Shown: positions 36,540-48,203, numbered from the stretch's first letter. The stretch: 64,000 nt of DNA from Cryptomeria japonica (GCF_030272615.1 NC_081408.1:64476614-64540613), one strand, 5' to 3'. Notes: generated from the sequence alone by a model not told the origin. A program made the numbers and translations.

Positions 36540-37560
36540 GAAAACTACTAAGGGTTGGCTACTACTAGCCAGACATGGAGAAAGAGGCTATAAAATTTGC
36601 TAAAACTTGTGAGAAGTGTCAGCTACATGGGAACCTTATACATGCTCTAGCAAGGGATCTCAAACCCTTTGTTACACATTGGCCCTTTCAACAATGAGCA
36701 TTTGATCTCATTGGCCAGATATATCCTGCATCATCTAATAGACACAAGTTTATTATAACTACCACTGAGTACTTCACTAAGTGGTTAGAAGTGGTTCCAC
36801 TCATCAAAGCAACCAATAAACAAGTAGCTCTATTCATCCTTAATTATATCATCTGTCGGTATGATATACCTTCATCCATTATAAATGACAATGGAGGATA
36901 GTTCAAGAACAAAGATCTAGATGAACTCTGTGAAAAATTCAAAATAAAATAGCATTAGTCATCCATATACTACCCTCAAGGTAATGGACAAGTTGAAGCA
37001 TCTAAGAAGAATTTGTTGACTATCTTACATAGAACAGTAAATAAATCTAGAAAGGATTGGTATTTGCAACTCACTCTTGCACTGTGGGCTTATAGAACAA
37101 GTATTAGAACACCTATTGGGGCTACACCTTTTTCTTTGGTGAATGGGTCTGAAGCAGTCTTACCTATTGAGGTGGAAATATCATCTTTAAGAGTTTCTTT
37201 GCAAAGTCTTGTTAGTGATGAAGACTACAAAATATCTAGATTGCAGGAACTCGAGCTGTTGGATGAACATTGGCAAGTGGCATTTGATCATCTAAGAGCA
37301 TATCAAAAGAGAATGTCTAGAGGTTATAACAAAAAGGTTCGACAATGAGAATTTCAGGTTGGTGACTTTGTTCTGAGAGAAAATCCTAAGAATCAATAGT
37401 TTTGAGAAAAAAAAGGAAAATTTGAACCCAACAGGATGGGTCCCTACATTGTTACTATAATCTTTGGCTTTGGTGCCTATCAAATCTCAACATCGAAAGG
37501 AGAAGAGCTCCATGAACCGATCAACACCGTCCACTTGAAGAAATTCTTCACCTAAATATT
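36540..37560 (+). pseudogene. Element C integrase
   Basis: Zinc-binding remnant KFAKTCEKCQLHGN (near 36,600). The core has AFDLIGQIYP with the first Asp (near 36,710), TTEYFTKWLEVVP, IINDNGG with the second Asp (near 36,885) and YYPQGNGQVEASKK with the Glu (near 36,990). The open stretch 37,013-37,348 continues with WAYRTSIRTPIGATPFSLVNGSEAVLPIE and ends with a chromatin-side domain (GPYIVT..FGFGAYQIST, then VHLKKFF). Several TAG/TGA stops replace Gln or Trp codons. Confidence 0.85.
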
Positions 37561-37585
37561 CTCTGCTCCAACAACCTATACAACT

Positions 37586-37730
37586 AAAAAGTCCTGAAGA
37601 AATCCTAAAAATCAGAAAAAGTCCTGAAGAAATCCTACCAATTAGAAAAAGTCCTGAAGAAATCCTAAAAATCAGAAAAAGTCCTAAAGAAATCCTAAAA
37701 ATCAGAAAAAGTCCTGAAAAAATAAATAAA
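37586..37730 (+). repeat. 30-bp tandem repeat downstream of integrase
   Basis: Four full units and one partial of a 30-bp unit (AAAAAGTCCTGAAGAAATCC plus ten bases) at exact 30-bp spacing: 37,586, 37,616, 37,646, 37,676 and 37,706. Copies differ by one to three bases. Variable tandem repeats in this position are known for Tat/Ogre elements. Confidence 0.95.
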
Positions 37731-39174
37731 GAGAAGGGATCTTTGCCAAGCAAGTGAAAACCTGGTAAACAAGCGCCTCTTGTACTCACGTGCTCCATCT
37801 ATCAAAGAAACATTAGCATTTCTCATTTTCATTACCTCTTTCCTGCATCTTCTCTTTCGCTTGTACATATCTTTTAGTCACTTTCATGACCTCCTAGTTC
37901 TTTTGGAACCCTCATGGCTTGAAATCGATCAATGTCCTAGTCTTAGGGTAATCGACTGAGAAATTTACATGTCCTAAGCAGTATCATATAGGTCATCCTT
38001 CAGTCAGTGATACGCGGTCATCCACTCTGAGTCAGTCACCTGTCTCCTAACTACTGAACAATTTTATCATTGAGTACACAAGCAAAACAAGACTACTGAA
38101 AACAATCACTAAACTGTTTGAGATATGCATGAAATTTTCTTTGTGTGTTGTCTTTTAGATTGGATTTCGCTTATTATTCCCTCTGAGTAACTTGAGGAAG
38201 TATTTCTTGACTAAGAGAAGAAAGGATTGGGGGCATAATACTTTTCTTTGTTTTCTTCTTGTAGGAATGAATCTGGTGATTTGGAAACATCTAATTAGCT
38301 GGGTGTCTGTGATAAGTGCTTTCACATCAAGGTGAAATTGCCACACATACCTCGAATCTTCTTATTTGTATGCTACAGGGAGGCTGGAGTCATTTCTTTG
38401 TCTATTTGAGGGAATTTCTTTAATGTGCAATCTAGATGCATGCGTAATTTGTCCAAGGGTATGAATGAACAAAGGGTCGTTGCGGACAAGATAGTTAATA
38501 TTGCATATGCAAAGAAATGAACTCTATTCTGCTTGTTGTGTTTGTTAAACACTCAGTGATGAAAATTAAGCATTCTAAATCCAGTGACTAGGTTTAGGTT
38601 GCATTCACTCTAAATTTTATGCATTTAAAAGTGATTTCGGCATAATAAAAATGATCTCTTTATCTTCTGAATGCGAGTTTTAAGCATCGTCTTTTCTCAG
38701 CTAAGTGGTCTCTTTTTCATCATCGTTTCTCCGATCGAGTACTTGTGTATTGAGATGTTAGCTGCATACATAAGCATCTAATATAACTCCATACATCTGG
38801 TTATATACTTATTTGCATTCATATTATTGCATGAAGAAAAATAAACATTTGCATTACTAGTTTCTCATTCTAATCATTCATTTGCATCATCATTTATTTG
38901 CATGAAAAGAAACAAAAATAAACATCCATATTACATCCATGGCATACATCCATACTGAAAAGATATGCATACATATATAATAAAGCATATAGAAAGATAT
39001 CTCATAATCAATCGACACAAGTATGATGAAATCAAATCAAGATCTCATATATATTATCATAAAAGTCTTAGAGTACAAATGATATCAACTGTCATATACA
39101 ATGTCTCATTGGAGCAAGGATCGTATAGCCTACAAAAAATGGGGTATATAACAAAATATAAGAGCTATAAAAAT
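37731..39174 (+). other. Element C 3' region without coding signal
   Basis: About 1.4 kb between the tandem repeats and the antisense ORF. Only short ORFs without recognisable content are seen. It becomes strongly AT-rich near 38,780-39,060. Confidence 0.5.
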
Positions 39175-41002
39175 CTAGCTCTCTGCCTCTCCCTCACCAT
39201 CAGGTGGTGGAGGAGGTAGAGCCCGTTGACCAGCATCCTGCCTAGGTGCCCGAGCTCCCTCAGATGGAGCCATATATTGAGAATATGAGACAACCTGTTG
39301 CACTAATGGAACTACAACGCTATATGCTACAACGTAATAAGATGCTTGGCTCATCTGATGCAACACCTCTCATTGAAGAGCATCTCACTCTACTCTCACC
39401 TCAGCGAGCTGATGATCACCCTCAGCTTTGACCTTCGCTAGCTATCAGTCTCGCTTAGCAAGCTGTGTCTGAGCCATTGTCAACTATGACTGCAAAAATG
39501 CTAATCTGGCTCTCATAGACCATGTTGCATCTGCTACCCCTTGCTATCTCAAAGGTTCTCTACCTCCCTCTCCGCCTCCCTCTCCACCTTGCTCATCCCT
39601 CTGTTTCCTCACCTACCGAGGAACTACTCTCTCCTCCTCACCTCCACCCTTCACTGCCCTGGCACCACTAGCCCCCACACCAACAACTCCAAGGGATCCA
39701 CCCTCCCCTCTCTGCCTTTGTCTCCCCAACTAGTACCCTACTGCTACTTGCACCAAGATCACCTCCTGCCCACCTAGGAACCTCTGCTCTTTGTCCTTGT
39801 GCCTGTACCTATGCCTGTGTAGGGGCCTCATCCTTAGCCTTGTCTATGAGAGGTGCATGCTCTGCAGGATTTGTAAATCTAGGGAAGGGATGTCTCTAAA
39901 ACCACTCCTTGTACTAGGGCAATACCCTCGCATTTGCAATATCCTCAAGATAGTCCCATCGTAGTCGTTGTAACCCGACTAGATCTTGCATTCTCAATGC
40001 ATAGGACAACTTAGGGGCCCATCCTCATCTCTCCTCGTCACCATATCGGGCGAAGGTAGTATACTCCTGTGACATACCCTGTGGTCTTCCATATTGCCTC
40101 ATAACTCTCGAAACAGAGGACCGCTCAATGATGGACACTGACTTGACAATAAGAGGATGAGTAATGAACATGTCTCTCTGCTCAGCTATCCAGTCATCCC
40201 ATAGCTCCAAGTCCCTATATGGTCTCCATACTATAATGATCATATCATCCAATTGTCATCTCCAATAATCTATCTTGCCTAGATGGGGCTGACTAACATA
40301 TCCAGAATATCTATATATTATCAGCTGGTGTGGATCTTTGGCATCATTTACTATCGGTCTACAAATCGAGATGTGCTCCCATGCCCATATCTAAAGATAC
40401 AAGACTCCTTCCGCCATGCTCTTCCCATCCCTATATGCGATCTCATGCATCTCATGATACATGTGGGCCAATAAGCAAGATCCCTACCCTAATCTCTCAG
40501 GCTACATTAGTAGTCTCTTGAGCATCCTAGCCCAGCCACATAGGAAGCCTTGTTATCTCCTATCTGACATGACGAAACAATCTATCATACCTACTAATAC
40601 ACATGCTAGCAAAAACTGGTCACTATACCTAGCCATCATAATATCCCAAGTGGTAGCCTGCTCAAGAATAGTCTCATCGTGAAATATGCGTCTCAAGGCT
40701 AAGATACTAGGTCGCTGAGTAGAATCGTAATCAACCTTATCCCCAACAAACAGAATCCTCAAAATCCTATACACATCCTCTGGTGTAATGGTCATCTCTC
40801 CAACTGGTAGATGGAAGGTTTTATGCTCTGAATGAAAACACTCAACTAGCGCAGTAAGCATCCCGTGATTCACACTGATAACATGCATCTCTAAAAGGTG
40901 AGTAAAGCTGCACAAATCAATATGTTCTCTATCTACATCTGACAAGTTCCGAACTAATCCCATAGTAGGAGGATAGACACACCAAAACAGGATATCTGGC
41001 AA
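39175..41002 (-). pseudogene. Antisense ORF with plant mobile domain (PMD) in element C
   Basis: On the minus strand from 41,002 a frame begins MPDILFWCVYPPTMGLV. The open part (41,002-40,553) contains NHGMLTALVECFHSEHKTFH, LPVGEMTITPEDVYRIL and FLLACVLVGMIDCFVM, the core of the plant mobile domain known from MAIN/MAIL nuclear proteins and from transposons. Downstream blocks include WRPYRDLELWDDWIAEQR, ERSSVSRVMRQYGRPQGM (40,250-40,050) and a Pro/Gly-rich tail (QRALPPPPPDGEGE) to the end at 39,175. Stops near 40,540, 40,450, 40,020 and 39,890 break it. It is transcribed opposite to gag-pol if at all; its role in the element is unknown. Confidence 0.8.
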
Positions 41003-42602
41003 TCAAACTTGCAAAAATCAAACAACCAAGCATCATCAAGTCATCCAAATTGCACTACGAAACATGATAAACATCACGCAAATCCAAATACACCAAATGC
41101 CAAATTGAAATTTCATATTTTAACCCTTAAAAATGCTCACTATTTTCCATACAAGTTTTTACATCATATCAAAAAATTGTACGAGTCAGGAATACATGCC
41201 GAACGATAAAACATGCTCATACAACACATGGTGTTCTCTCGCATGATATTATGGGCTGTGTAGAACAATCTCGTACGAGACATGGGTCGATACCATACGA
41301 AAAAACATATAAACTAAAACAACAAACCACACTAGGGACAGTTTGTCGTACGATAGATAATGTCTTATCGCAAGACAAAATGACATTGGACGACTTCAAA
41401 CGACTTTAAAAAGCAAAAAATTCAACAAAAAATCAAAATTGTCAAAATGAAAAGGTTTAAGATTGATCACTTAGCATGGGCTCGTAGTTCCATGGTCGAT
41501 TATGTCATCTATGGTGCTCGAATCGATGCTCCTGGATCAGAATGACCATTTTTCTTCGTAGGGGGCTTTTAAAATTTCAAACTTGAGGAGGTGAAAATGA
41601 ATTGAAAATGACACTTGGACCCCTTATATAGCCAAAACCCTAATTTTTCAACTTGCTCCGATGGACATGAAAATTGTACCCTAAGCTAAATCGACTGTCC
41701 TGATTCCATTTTCAGGATCGAAATCAAAATCTAAGATCATCCTCCTAGTCAATTTCGCACAACTCCGACCACTTAGTGCTTTCATCACCTGCTCATTCTC
41801 TTCTTCAATTGCGCTCAATTTCTCATTAATCAATGCTAAAACTCAATTTAATTCTCAAATCAACTCTAATTTTAATTTTCAACATTAATCTTTGTGCTCA
41901 AATAACCTATCATCGCTTAGATAATTGCTTAAAATCATTGCGCAACCCTCACTATCTTTCAATTTTGCTCCCGAGGAGGCATACTCATGACCTCAAAGTC
42001 GAGAATTTCTTTCAAAAATCTTTGTTAGAAGTAGAGAAACTAAGCTTCATCAAATAAATCTCTAGGGGCATATCAGTTTCATCGCTTCAAATCAAGTTGA
42101 TATTGTCTTCATCTGAATCAGTCTCTTAATATTGATCAATTGCATCGCTTTTCATTAAGTTGATTATTTGTTTAAACTCAATCAAGGGTTTAAAGAGTAT
42201 CTTTGATCACACGCTCAATCTAAGAAGGTGTTCAGTTTCATCGTATCAAATGAAGCTGAATAGTTTATCTTCGCTAATCATATCTTGATGCATCAAGTAC
42301 AAGATCGGTTTTTATCTTTTCTCACTATGTCTAGTTCAACCAAGTTCTAGATCAGTAAGATCCGCTTCTTCATCAATCAAGTTCATGTTCAGTATCTTTT
42401 CTCTTCATCGGTCCTAGTTCAATCAAGTTCAAGATCAGTCTCGCTTTAATCAACTCTATTCCGTTTAATTGCTTCAAAACAAACAAAATACCTCACTTTT
42501 CATCTAGTTTGTGATCAATCAAGTTCAAAACTGGTATCTCCTAGACATTAACTATTCTTTGAACCAACGCGCTGCTCACACATTCATTCAAAGAGGGGCA
42601 AA
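41003..42602 (+). other. Element C end region and polypurine tract
   Basis: No coding signal. Exact TCGTACGA palindromes lie at 41,271-41,278 (extended to TCTCGTACGAGA with the two preceding bases) and 41,346-41,353. Loose repeats of the form TCAATCAAGTTCAAGATCAG run from about 42,110 to 42,540. The purine stretch AAAGAGGGGCAAA just before 42,603 is the likely polypurine tract. Upstream of 41,002 this region would be the promoter side of the antisense ORF. Confidence 0.55.
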
Positions 42603-43624
42603 TGTAATACCCTAAAAATGGTCATCTAAACCATAGCCCCCCTAGTCTCGACAACATCACCAAGGTCCTAACAAAAGGCAATTAAAATTAATCTTGAGCA
42701 CACAATTAATTTCTAAAATCACCAATGTCACATGGAAACTTAATCAACCAATATTAATTAAATGTTTATTTAATTAATTGATCATTCCAAGTAAATCATT
42801 TTTAAACAATTATCCTATTTATTTTATTTAATATCCTAGCATATTTAATTAAATAAATCAATTTGCCATTAAATCATCAAAAAAAGAATTAATTGGAAAA
42901 ATCAAATTAAAAATTGAGAAAAGAAATCAAATGGAGATAATCTGGAAAAATAAAATAAAAAATTGATAAATAATCTCAGAGAAAGCAATTAAAACAATTA
43001 AATCTTAAAATTGAATGAAATAGAGAATAAATCAGTTTTTTACTGATTTTATCTTAATTTTAGTTCAATTTCCTTTAAAACTGAGAAAAGAAGCCAATCA
43101 CATCAATTCACCTGGATTGTGCTTCCTCTTGGAAAATCTTGATCGCTCATCATCATTTGATCTCAGTCGTTGGTTTCTTTCTGAATTTTCTATAAATTCA
43201 GGTCATTATCTCTCATTCAAGGATCTTGGAGAATATATTGTTATTATGTTGTTTTTGCTCTAGTTTCATTGAGAATTTACATTGAGATATTGCATATTAG
43301 TTATTTCATATTCATTAAATCATCTAGCTTAAATATTCATATATTGCTTACATCATGTTAGATCAATCTTGCATATCTAGCTTAAATCTTGCATCCATCT
43401 AGCTTAAATCCATGCTCATATAGATTAAAAATCCTTCATTTAGGTGTCATCTAGTCACTGGATAGCTTAGCAATCTCAACTCACATGTACTAGAAGGCAA
43501 TAGGTCACGTTGCAATGGTTTATTGTTCATCATTGATTATTGATTTACTAAGCATACATCTAATGACTTAATTGAAGTGTTGTGTATTCCAGATATAGAT
43601 AAAGGTCCACTTTTCACACACACA
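42603..43624 (+). repeat. Element C 3' LTR
   Basis: Partner of 26,632-27,655; ends in a CACACACACA run, then the target duplication GAAAG. Confidence 0.9.
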
Positions 43625-44169
43625 GAAAGAAGCACTCAAGTCAATCAACCATACATCCATCTTGAAAGTGGTTGGTGTGCTTCCAATAGCCATAACTAGG
43701 TGGTCCCAAGAATTAGGCAAAGAACATATTAGGAGCATGCCACATTATTGATCCTTAGTTTTTATATCAATAGAGTTAATTTGGGCAACCAACATATTGA
43801 ATGCATTCAAGTGATCCACAATGGATTCTCCTTCCTCCATTCTCAGAAAATACAACTTCTTTCTCAGAAAAAATTATTTACCAAGGATTTCCCTTGATAA
43901 ATGTCGCCAAGCTTTTTCCAAAGCTCAGTTGTAGTGTTCTCCTCATGAACATTTAGGAGCACAGAGTCAACCAAATAGAGTCTTATCAGACTCTTAGCTT
44001 TCTGATCCATTGTATTCCAAGCATCTTAGGTTGTAGTCTGAGGTTTTTGACCAGATATCACAACCCAATGGTCTCTGTCAACGAGCATGTCCTTCATTTT
44101 GAGTTTCCACAATTAAAAAATGCCACCATTGAATTTATTCATCTTAATTCTTCTAGATGTGCTTGCCAT
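43625..44169 (-). pseudogene. Ty1/copia gag, shortened, running into the protease
   Basis: It starts at 44,169 with MASTSRRIKMNKFNG and carries the copia gag pattern: WKLKMKDMLVDRDHW, DAWNTMDQKAKSLIRLYL, TELWKKLGDIYQGKSL and, after a frame change, ESIVDHLNAFNMLVAQI. After SWDHLVMAIGSTPT the sequence passes directly to WLIDLSASF at 43,625, which is the protease active-site region (normally D-S-G, here D-L-S). The second half of gag with its zinc knuckle is therefore missing. Element C sits exactly here; the protease resumes at 26,631. Confidence 0.8.
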
Positions 44170-44273
44170 CTTAAACCAACAACTAGGTTACAAAACTTCT
44201 ACCTACAAAAACTCCCACTAAAAGGATATGCACAAAAAACCCTACAACCCACCAAGGATAACAAAGCTGACTA

Positions 44274-44286
44274 GGCTTTGATACCA
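44274..44286 (-). promoter_or_regulatory. Ty1/copia primer-binding site
   Basis: On the minus strand TGGTATCAAAGCC, the initiator tRNA-Met site, two bases from the LTR end (TG on the plus strand at 44,289). It shows that the copia element runs leftward. Confidence 0.9.
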
Positions 44287-44288
44287 AT

Positions 44289-45030
44289 TGAAAGGAAAGC
44301 AGAGAAGCGGAAACAACCTTCGTAATGCAAACCCCCAAGGAGAGTGAATACAAATTTCTTTGCAAACCCCTAAACATCGTTACAGATAAAAGGAAAACAC
44401 ACACAAATTAAATTTCAGATTTAGTATAAACATATGACACAAAAGATTTAACGTGGGAAAACCCTTTTAGGAAAAAACCAACCACACCAAAGCACAGATC
44501 AATTTTATTATAGTAAAAAGCTATTACAAACAATATGTAGATTCTATGCAGCTATTACAAACAATATTTAGAGTCTATTCTCTTGCAGGTGTCTTCAACT
44601 GTGATATCAAATTTAAGAATAATTTCGATAGCATAATGACGTCTTTCAAAAAAACTTCACACACTTCTCTTCTACAACACATTGTATTTATTGAGTTTGC
44701 AATGCAAAAGGAAGTAGTTCTCAAAAAGCGTCCACATTCAGTGTATCTACAATACATTTCTAGAAACTTCCTTTTTGCACAACTCATTCATAAATAATAT
44801 TTAATACAAATATTATTTATTCCTCAAATGCAAGGTGTCCAAGAAAATCAAGCTTTTCTCCCCAAAAAAGGAACTTTCTATTTAGCTCCAAGTCTATCCA
44901 TGTGGAAGATTTGGTCTTTCCAAAACCGTGCACAAGAAAAGAAAAGAAAATTATATAACCACTTGTTGCAAAGGGGGATATTCGAAGAGTTCCAAAGAAG
45001 ATTTCTTCTCAAAGTTCCAGCCTTGTGACA
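44289..45030 (-). repeat. Ty1/copia 5' LTR; outer end approximate
   Basis: The inner end is fixed by the primer site. The LTR box (AACGTGGGAAAACCC on the plus strand, 44,449-44,463) supports LTR identity. The outer end is not resolved because the partner LTR is outside the window; 45,030 is the nearest candidate, and 45,339 is an alternative. Confidence 0.55.
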
Positions 45031-46139
45031 AGTGTCACGATTCCACTTCCTCCTCGATGCTTGTCCCTTGCACTTCGAAAATTTACATTATAACATTAAA
45101 TTAATTAAAAATAGCACATTGGACCAATTAAATAATTAATTAAAAAAGCCACTTGGGACTCCTAAGGTTGAGGCACCTTAATCCCAACTAATGTTAGCAA
45201 GACGAATAAAGAAACTATAGTTCGAATATCTCTGCCCCAAAATAGATCTTATTATAGTCTCTATACCCTAGATGACACAATAAGAAATATTAGCAAATTA
45301 ATATCTCTTAACCATCAATTAACCATTCAGTTTTCCACATTCATAAAAATCAATCATAACACAAATAAATGAACCAGCAAAAACATCATTATATTATATT
45401 TTCAATCTCCAAAATGGGATTTTTTAATGTTTTCTCCGTTGCTTTGGTTCATAAGAGGATAACCTTTACTTTCGTTTGTAAAAGGACGAAGTGGTTGTCA
45501 ATGTCCAACTAATGCATCATTCCCCGATTTTTACTTTGAACGCAATCCGATCAGCGCTGTTAAAGTTTATATGCGTGCTATCTCATTTCATTCCATATTT
45601 TTTTTTCATTAATACTGTTGTTCCTCCTTAAGATATTTTCGATGGTTATGTATCCATCACCAATTAGATTGATCACCTAGTCAGCGTTGACTTCTTTGTG
45701 GTCTACTTGCTGTGGTTTACAGTTGTTTATTTTCTTTGTATCTATAAGCATGAGGTTGTACCGTGATGTTATTATTATAGTGCTTAGTTATGAGACATTG
45801 TACACCTAAAACACCAACAATGAGTACAAATTGCTTAGTCTTATCTGTATGCATATAATATAAACATAGCACTTGGAACTCGAGGAATTTAGTGAATTGC
45901 ATTCCCAAGGAAATATTTCATTACTAAGAAACAGGAATTTAAAAGTTTACAATAAAGCTCCACAAGTGGTCAACTCTATCTACATTTTGCCTCTCGCATA
46001 GTGGATTAATTATTAGATAGCCATCTTCCTCCACTTTTATCTGCTAATGCCCATTTTCGTGCAATTGAACAGAGTCTGACTGCCTGAGGATGCTGTACCC
46101 TGTACAGAACTTGCTGATTATTGATCATTGAGAACGAAA
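45031..46139. other. Intergenic, 3' flank of SWEET
   Basis: AT-rich, no ORF with recognisable content. It contains the 3' UTR of the SWEET gene next to 46,139. A segment ending CTAGTCAGCGTTGA (45,677-45,690) is seen again at 63,684-63,697. No canonical AATAAA was found close to the stop on the minus strand. Confidence 0.5.
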
Positions 46140-48082
46140 TCAAACTTGATCAGTTATAACAAGATTCACTTCAGCCACTTTGATAACATTTGAGGCGTCC
46201 ACCTCCAATATATGGATAGGCAGATCAAATGCATCATCTGTCTTTTTGGTTTCAGGAAATTCACTAGATATAGGCAAAATAGGCTCTGAGGTTCTGTAAA
46301 TGAAGTAAACAACGAGCTGAGTTATTCCTAAAAGGAAACCAATTCCATTGGGCACCTGCAAAAAAGGAATAACTTAATCAGAAAAAGGGTGCATAATCTT
46401 TGCCAAAAATTACATGAAAACTATACTTTAAAATAAGACTAGGAAAAGAGAGAAGCTTACAGCTATAAAGATATCCCTGGCCATTAGAGAGTATGCAGAC
46501 CAGACAAGTGCATTTAGAGTGCTGAATAGGGAGACTAAAAATGGCATGTACTTCACACTTTTGGTCCTGATAACATCTCCCTGAAATAAAAAACACAAAA
46601 CTCATCAACATTCATGAAAGGATGAGTAATCAACTTTGTCTTTTTGGCTTTTGGGTAGAGATCCATGCTTTTCCAATCATTTTTAAGAAGAATAGAGGCT
46701 AAATTTTTAGATTTTTAGTTAATTGTTTTGGGGTAGAGATTATAGTATTGCTTATATACACTTTTCTGAGCAATCTAAGTTAAGAAGAACATAAGATTCA
46801 ACTCACCACAACGGATAATGGGGAGGCATACATAACAATGGAAAGGATCACGCCTAAAGTGCCAGCCACCAACTGTCTGGCACTGTAAGTGTGCAGCGCA
46901 TAAATCGTAACTGCAACTACCGTGACAAAAGCAACCATCATTGCTATGGCTAACCGCACTGTTTTCACCTGCAAGATAAATTGAAGGAATCCATGTCAGA
47001 AAAATTACAGCTATATATATTTGGCTTCTTGCATGGAATCTAGTCAAGCATTGACACTGTTCACAAGACTTATATAATCTAGTAGCCACAATTACAAACG
47101 TATAGCTTGCACAATGAGTTACCTTCTGCTGCTTAGTGGCAAATGTCAGAAAGGACACCAGATAAAATATTTCAAGAACAAATCCTGCACCATTGATCGT
47201 GAGCAGCAATGTGCTGTGGGGTTTAACAAATGGGGATCCGTATAGTAGCCAAAGACAACAGTTGAACAAGGTACAGACATATGGAAGTCCTGAATACGCT
47301 TGGGTGGACTTAAGCTTGAATATGCCCCAGAATGTTGTCCTGCAATTTTCCAATATTTATATATAAGCTTGATCAATAGTGAAAGCTGACATGTTAGTCA
47401 TGCTCATTAACATTAGACAAGCTTTTGACTCAGAAATCTGGTGTACCGTACTTACATAGGTGACAGGTAAAGTGCCAGTGAAGTTATATTTCCTGCACCA
47501 CAGACCACCATGAGACATTAATCATGATGAACCGACATCAGTTTGCAGTCTTATATAAACCTAACTAATGCAAAACTCTTGGTCATCCAAACAAATCAAA
47601 ATTTAGCAACCCAAATGTCAATCCAGATACAAAGTCTTAGACTGCAAAGCAACAAACTTGCGTTCTAGCAAAATCTTGATTAGAAATAACCAATTCGTTC
47701 TCCCTTAAGAGTGAAACTGTATTTATGCAAGATCCAGTAGCCTCCATTATTCTTCTCTAACTAAGATATAGAGTAGATATCATTTATGTCCTATATATTC
47801 AATCTATCTATAGGACACATGCTTAATTCTAACAATGATCATCCCATTTGAGACCAACAAAAATAACAGATGCTACTCTTGCCGTACATAGGCCTATATC
47901 TCCTATTCTAGTCCATTTTGAAAGTTTTGAAATCGAATTAGCAGAGCAAAATTTTCAGAAATCCATATTATATGTACATTTCATAAAACAGCTGGTAATC
48001 CATGCTTTGTGACATATTCCTAAAGCTCTAGTCAAGATGGCATACCAATAATTCCCACCACAAGCTGCAGAGGAAATGCCAT
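46140..48082 (-). CDS. SWEET: SWEET-family bidirectional sugar transporter, six exons
   Basis: Exons (minus strand): 48,082-48,046; 47,492-47,456; 47,339-47,123; 46,968-46,807; 46,580-46,461; 46,355-46,140. All introns are GT-AG. The joined reading is 789 nt, 262 codons plus stop, without interruption. The product has two MtN3 repeats and seven expected membrane segments. Repeat 1 carries LALYLSPM, KSTQAYSGLPYVCTLFNCCLWLLYG and the substrate-site Asn in TINGAG. Repeat 2 carries IVMYASPLSVV, IRTKSVKYMPFLVSL, a Trp in NALVWSAYSL and the second Asn in VPNGIGFLLG. The C-terminal tail is short and acidic. SWEETs move glucose or sucrose down the gradient at the plasma membrane or tonoplast. Similarity in TM3-TM6 suggests clade I (SWEET1-3 type), uncertain. 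It is the only intact host gene here. The six-exon layout is usual for the family. Confidence 0.93.
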
Positions 48083-48192
48083 TGAACAAAAGAAGAAACT
48101 GCCTTTCCAGTACTCACAAGAAAAATATCTAATGCTACTTGAAATAAGCCGAAGAAGAGATGAAATTGTGAAGAGCATGAAGATTTTTAGGT

Positions 48193-48203
48193 CCTTTTAT
48201 AGG
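48193..48203 (-). promoter_or_regulatory. TATA box of the SWEET gene
   Basis: On the minus strand CCTATAAAAGG, 111-121 bp upstream of the ATG. A transcription start near 48,165 would give a leader of about 85 nt. Confidence 0.7.

Larger units (their letters stand above)
26632..43624 (+). mobile_element. Element C: 17-kb Ty3/gypsy element of Tat type with an antisense PMD ORF
   Basis: LTRs at 26,632-27,655 and 42,603-43,624 start TGTAATACCC and end in CACACA runs. Exact target duplications GAAAG lie at 26,627-26,631 and 43,625-43,629. Order: primer site, 2-kb leader, gag, protease, G-patch-like segment, RT, RNase H, second RNase H-like domain, integrase, 30-bp tandem repeats, then about 4.9 kb to the 3' LTR holding an antisense ORF. 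The second RNase H-like domain between RNase H and integrase and the long 3' region are known traits of the Tat lineage. It inserted in the copia protease active-site region. Confidence 0.9.

Noticed and set aside
37586-37730. Possible CRISPR-like array
   Set aside because: The units are directly adjacent with no spacers, and the setting is a plant retrotransposon.
37487-37798. Minus-strand ORF with repeated FRISSGLFLI
   Set aside because: It is the antisense reading of the 30-bp tandem repeat, whose length is a multiple of three.
41217-42057. Small ORFs near the 3' end of element C
   Set aside because: No domain, no similarity in the window, and strongly biased composition.
44546-44797. 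Small ORFs on both strands at 44,546-44,797
   Set aside because: They lie in the copia LTR and show no domain.
46775-47353. 192-codon minus ORF over the SWEET gene
   Set aside because: It reads exon 3 through introns and out of frame into the next exon; the spliced model fits the family better.
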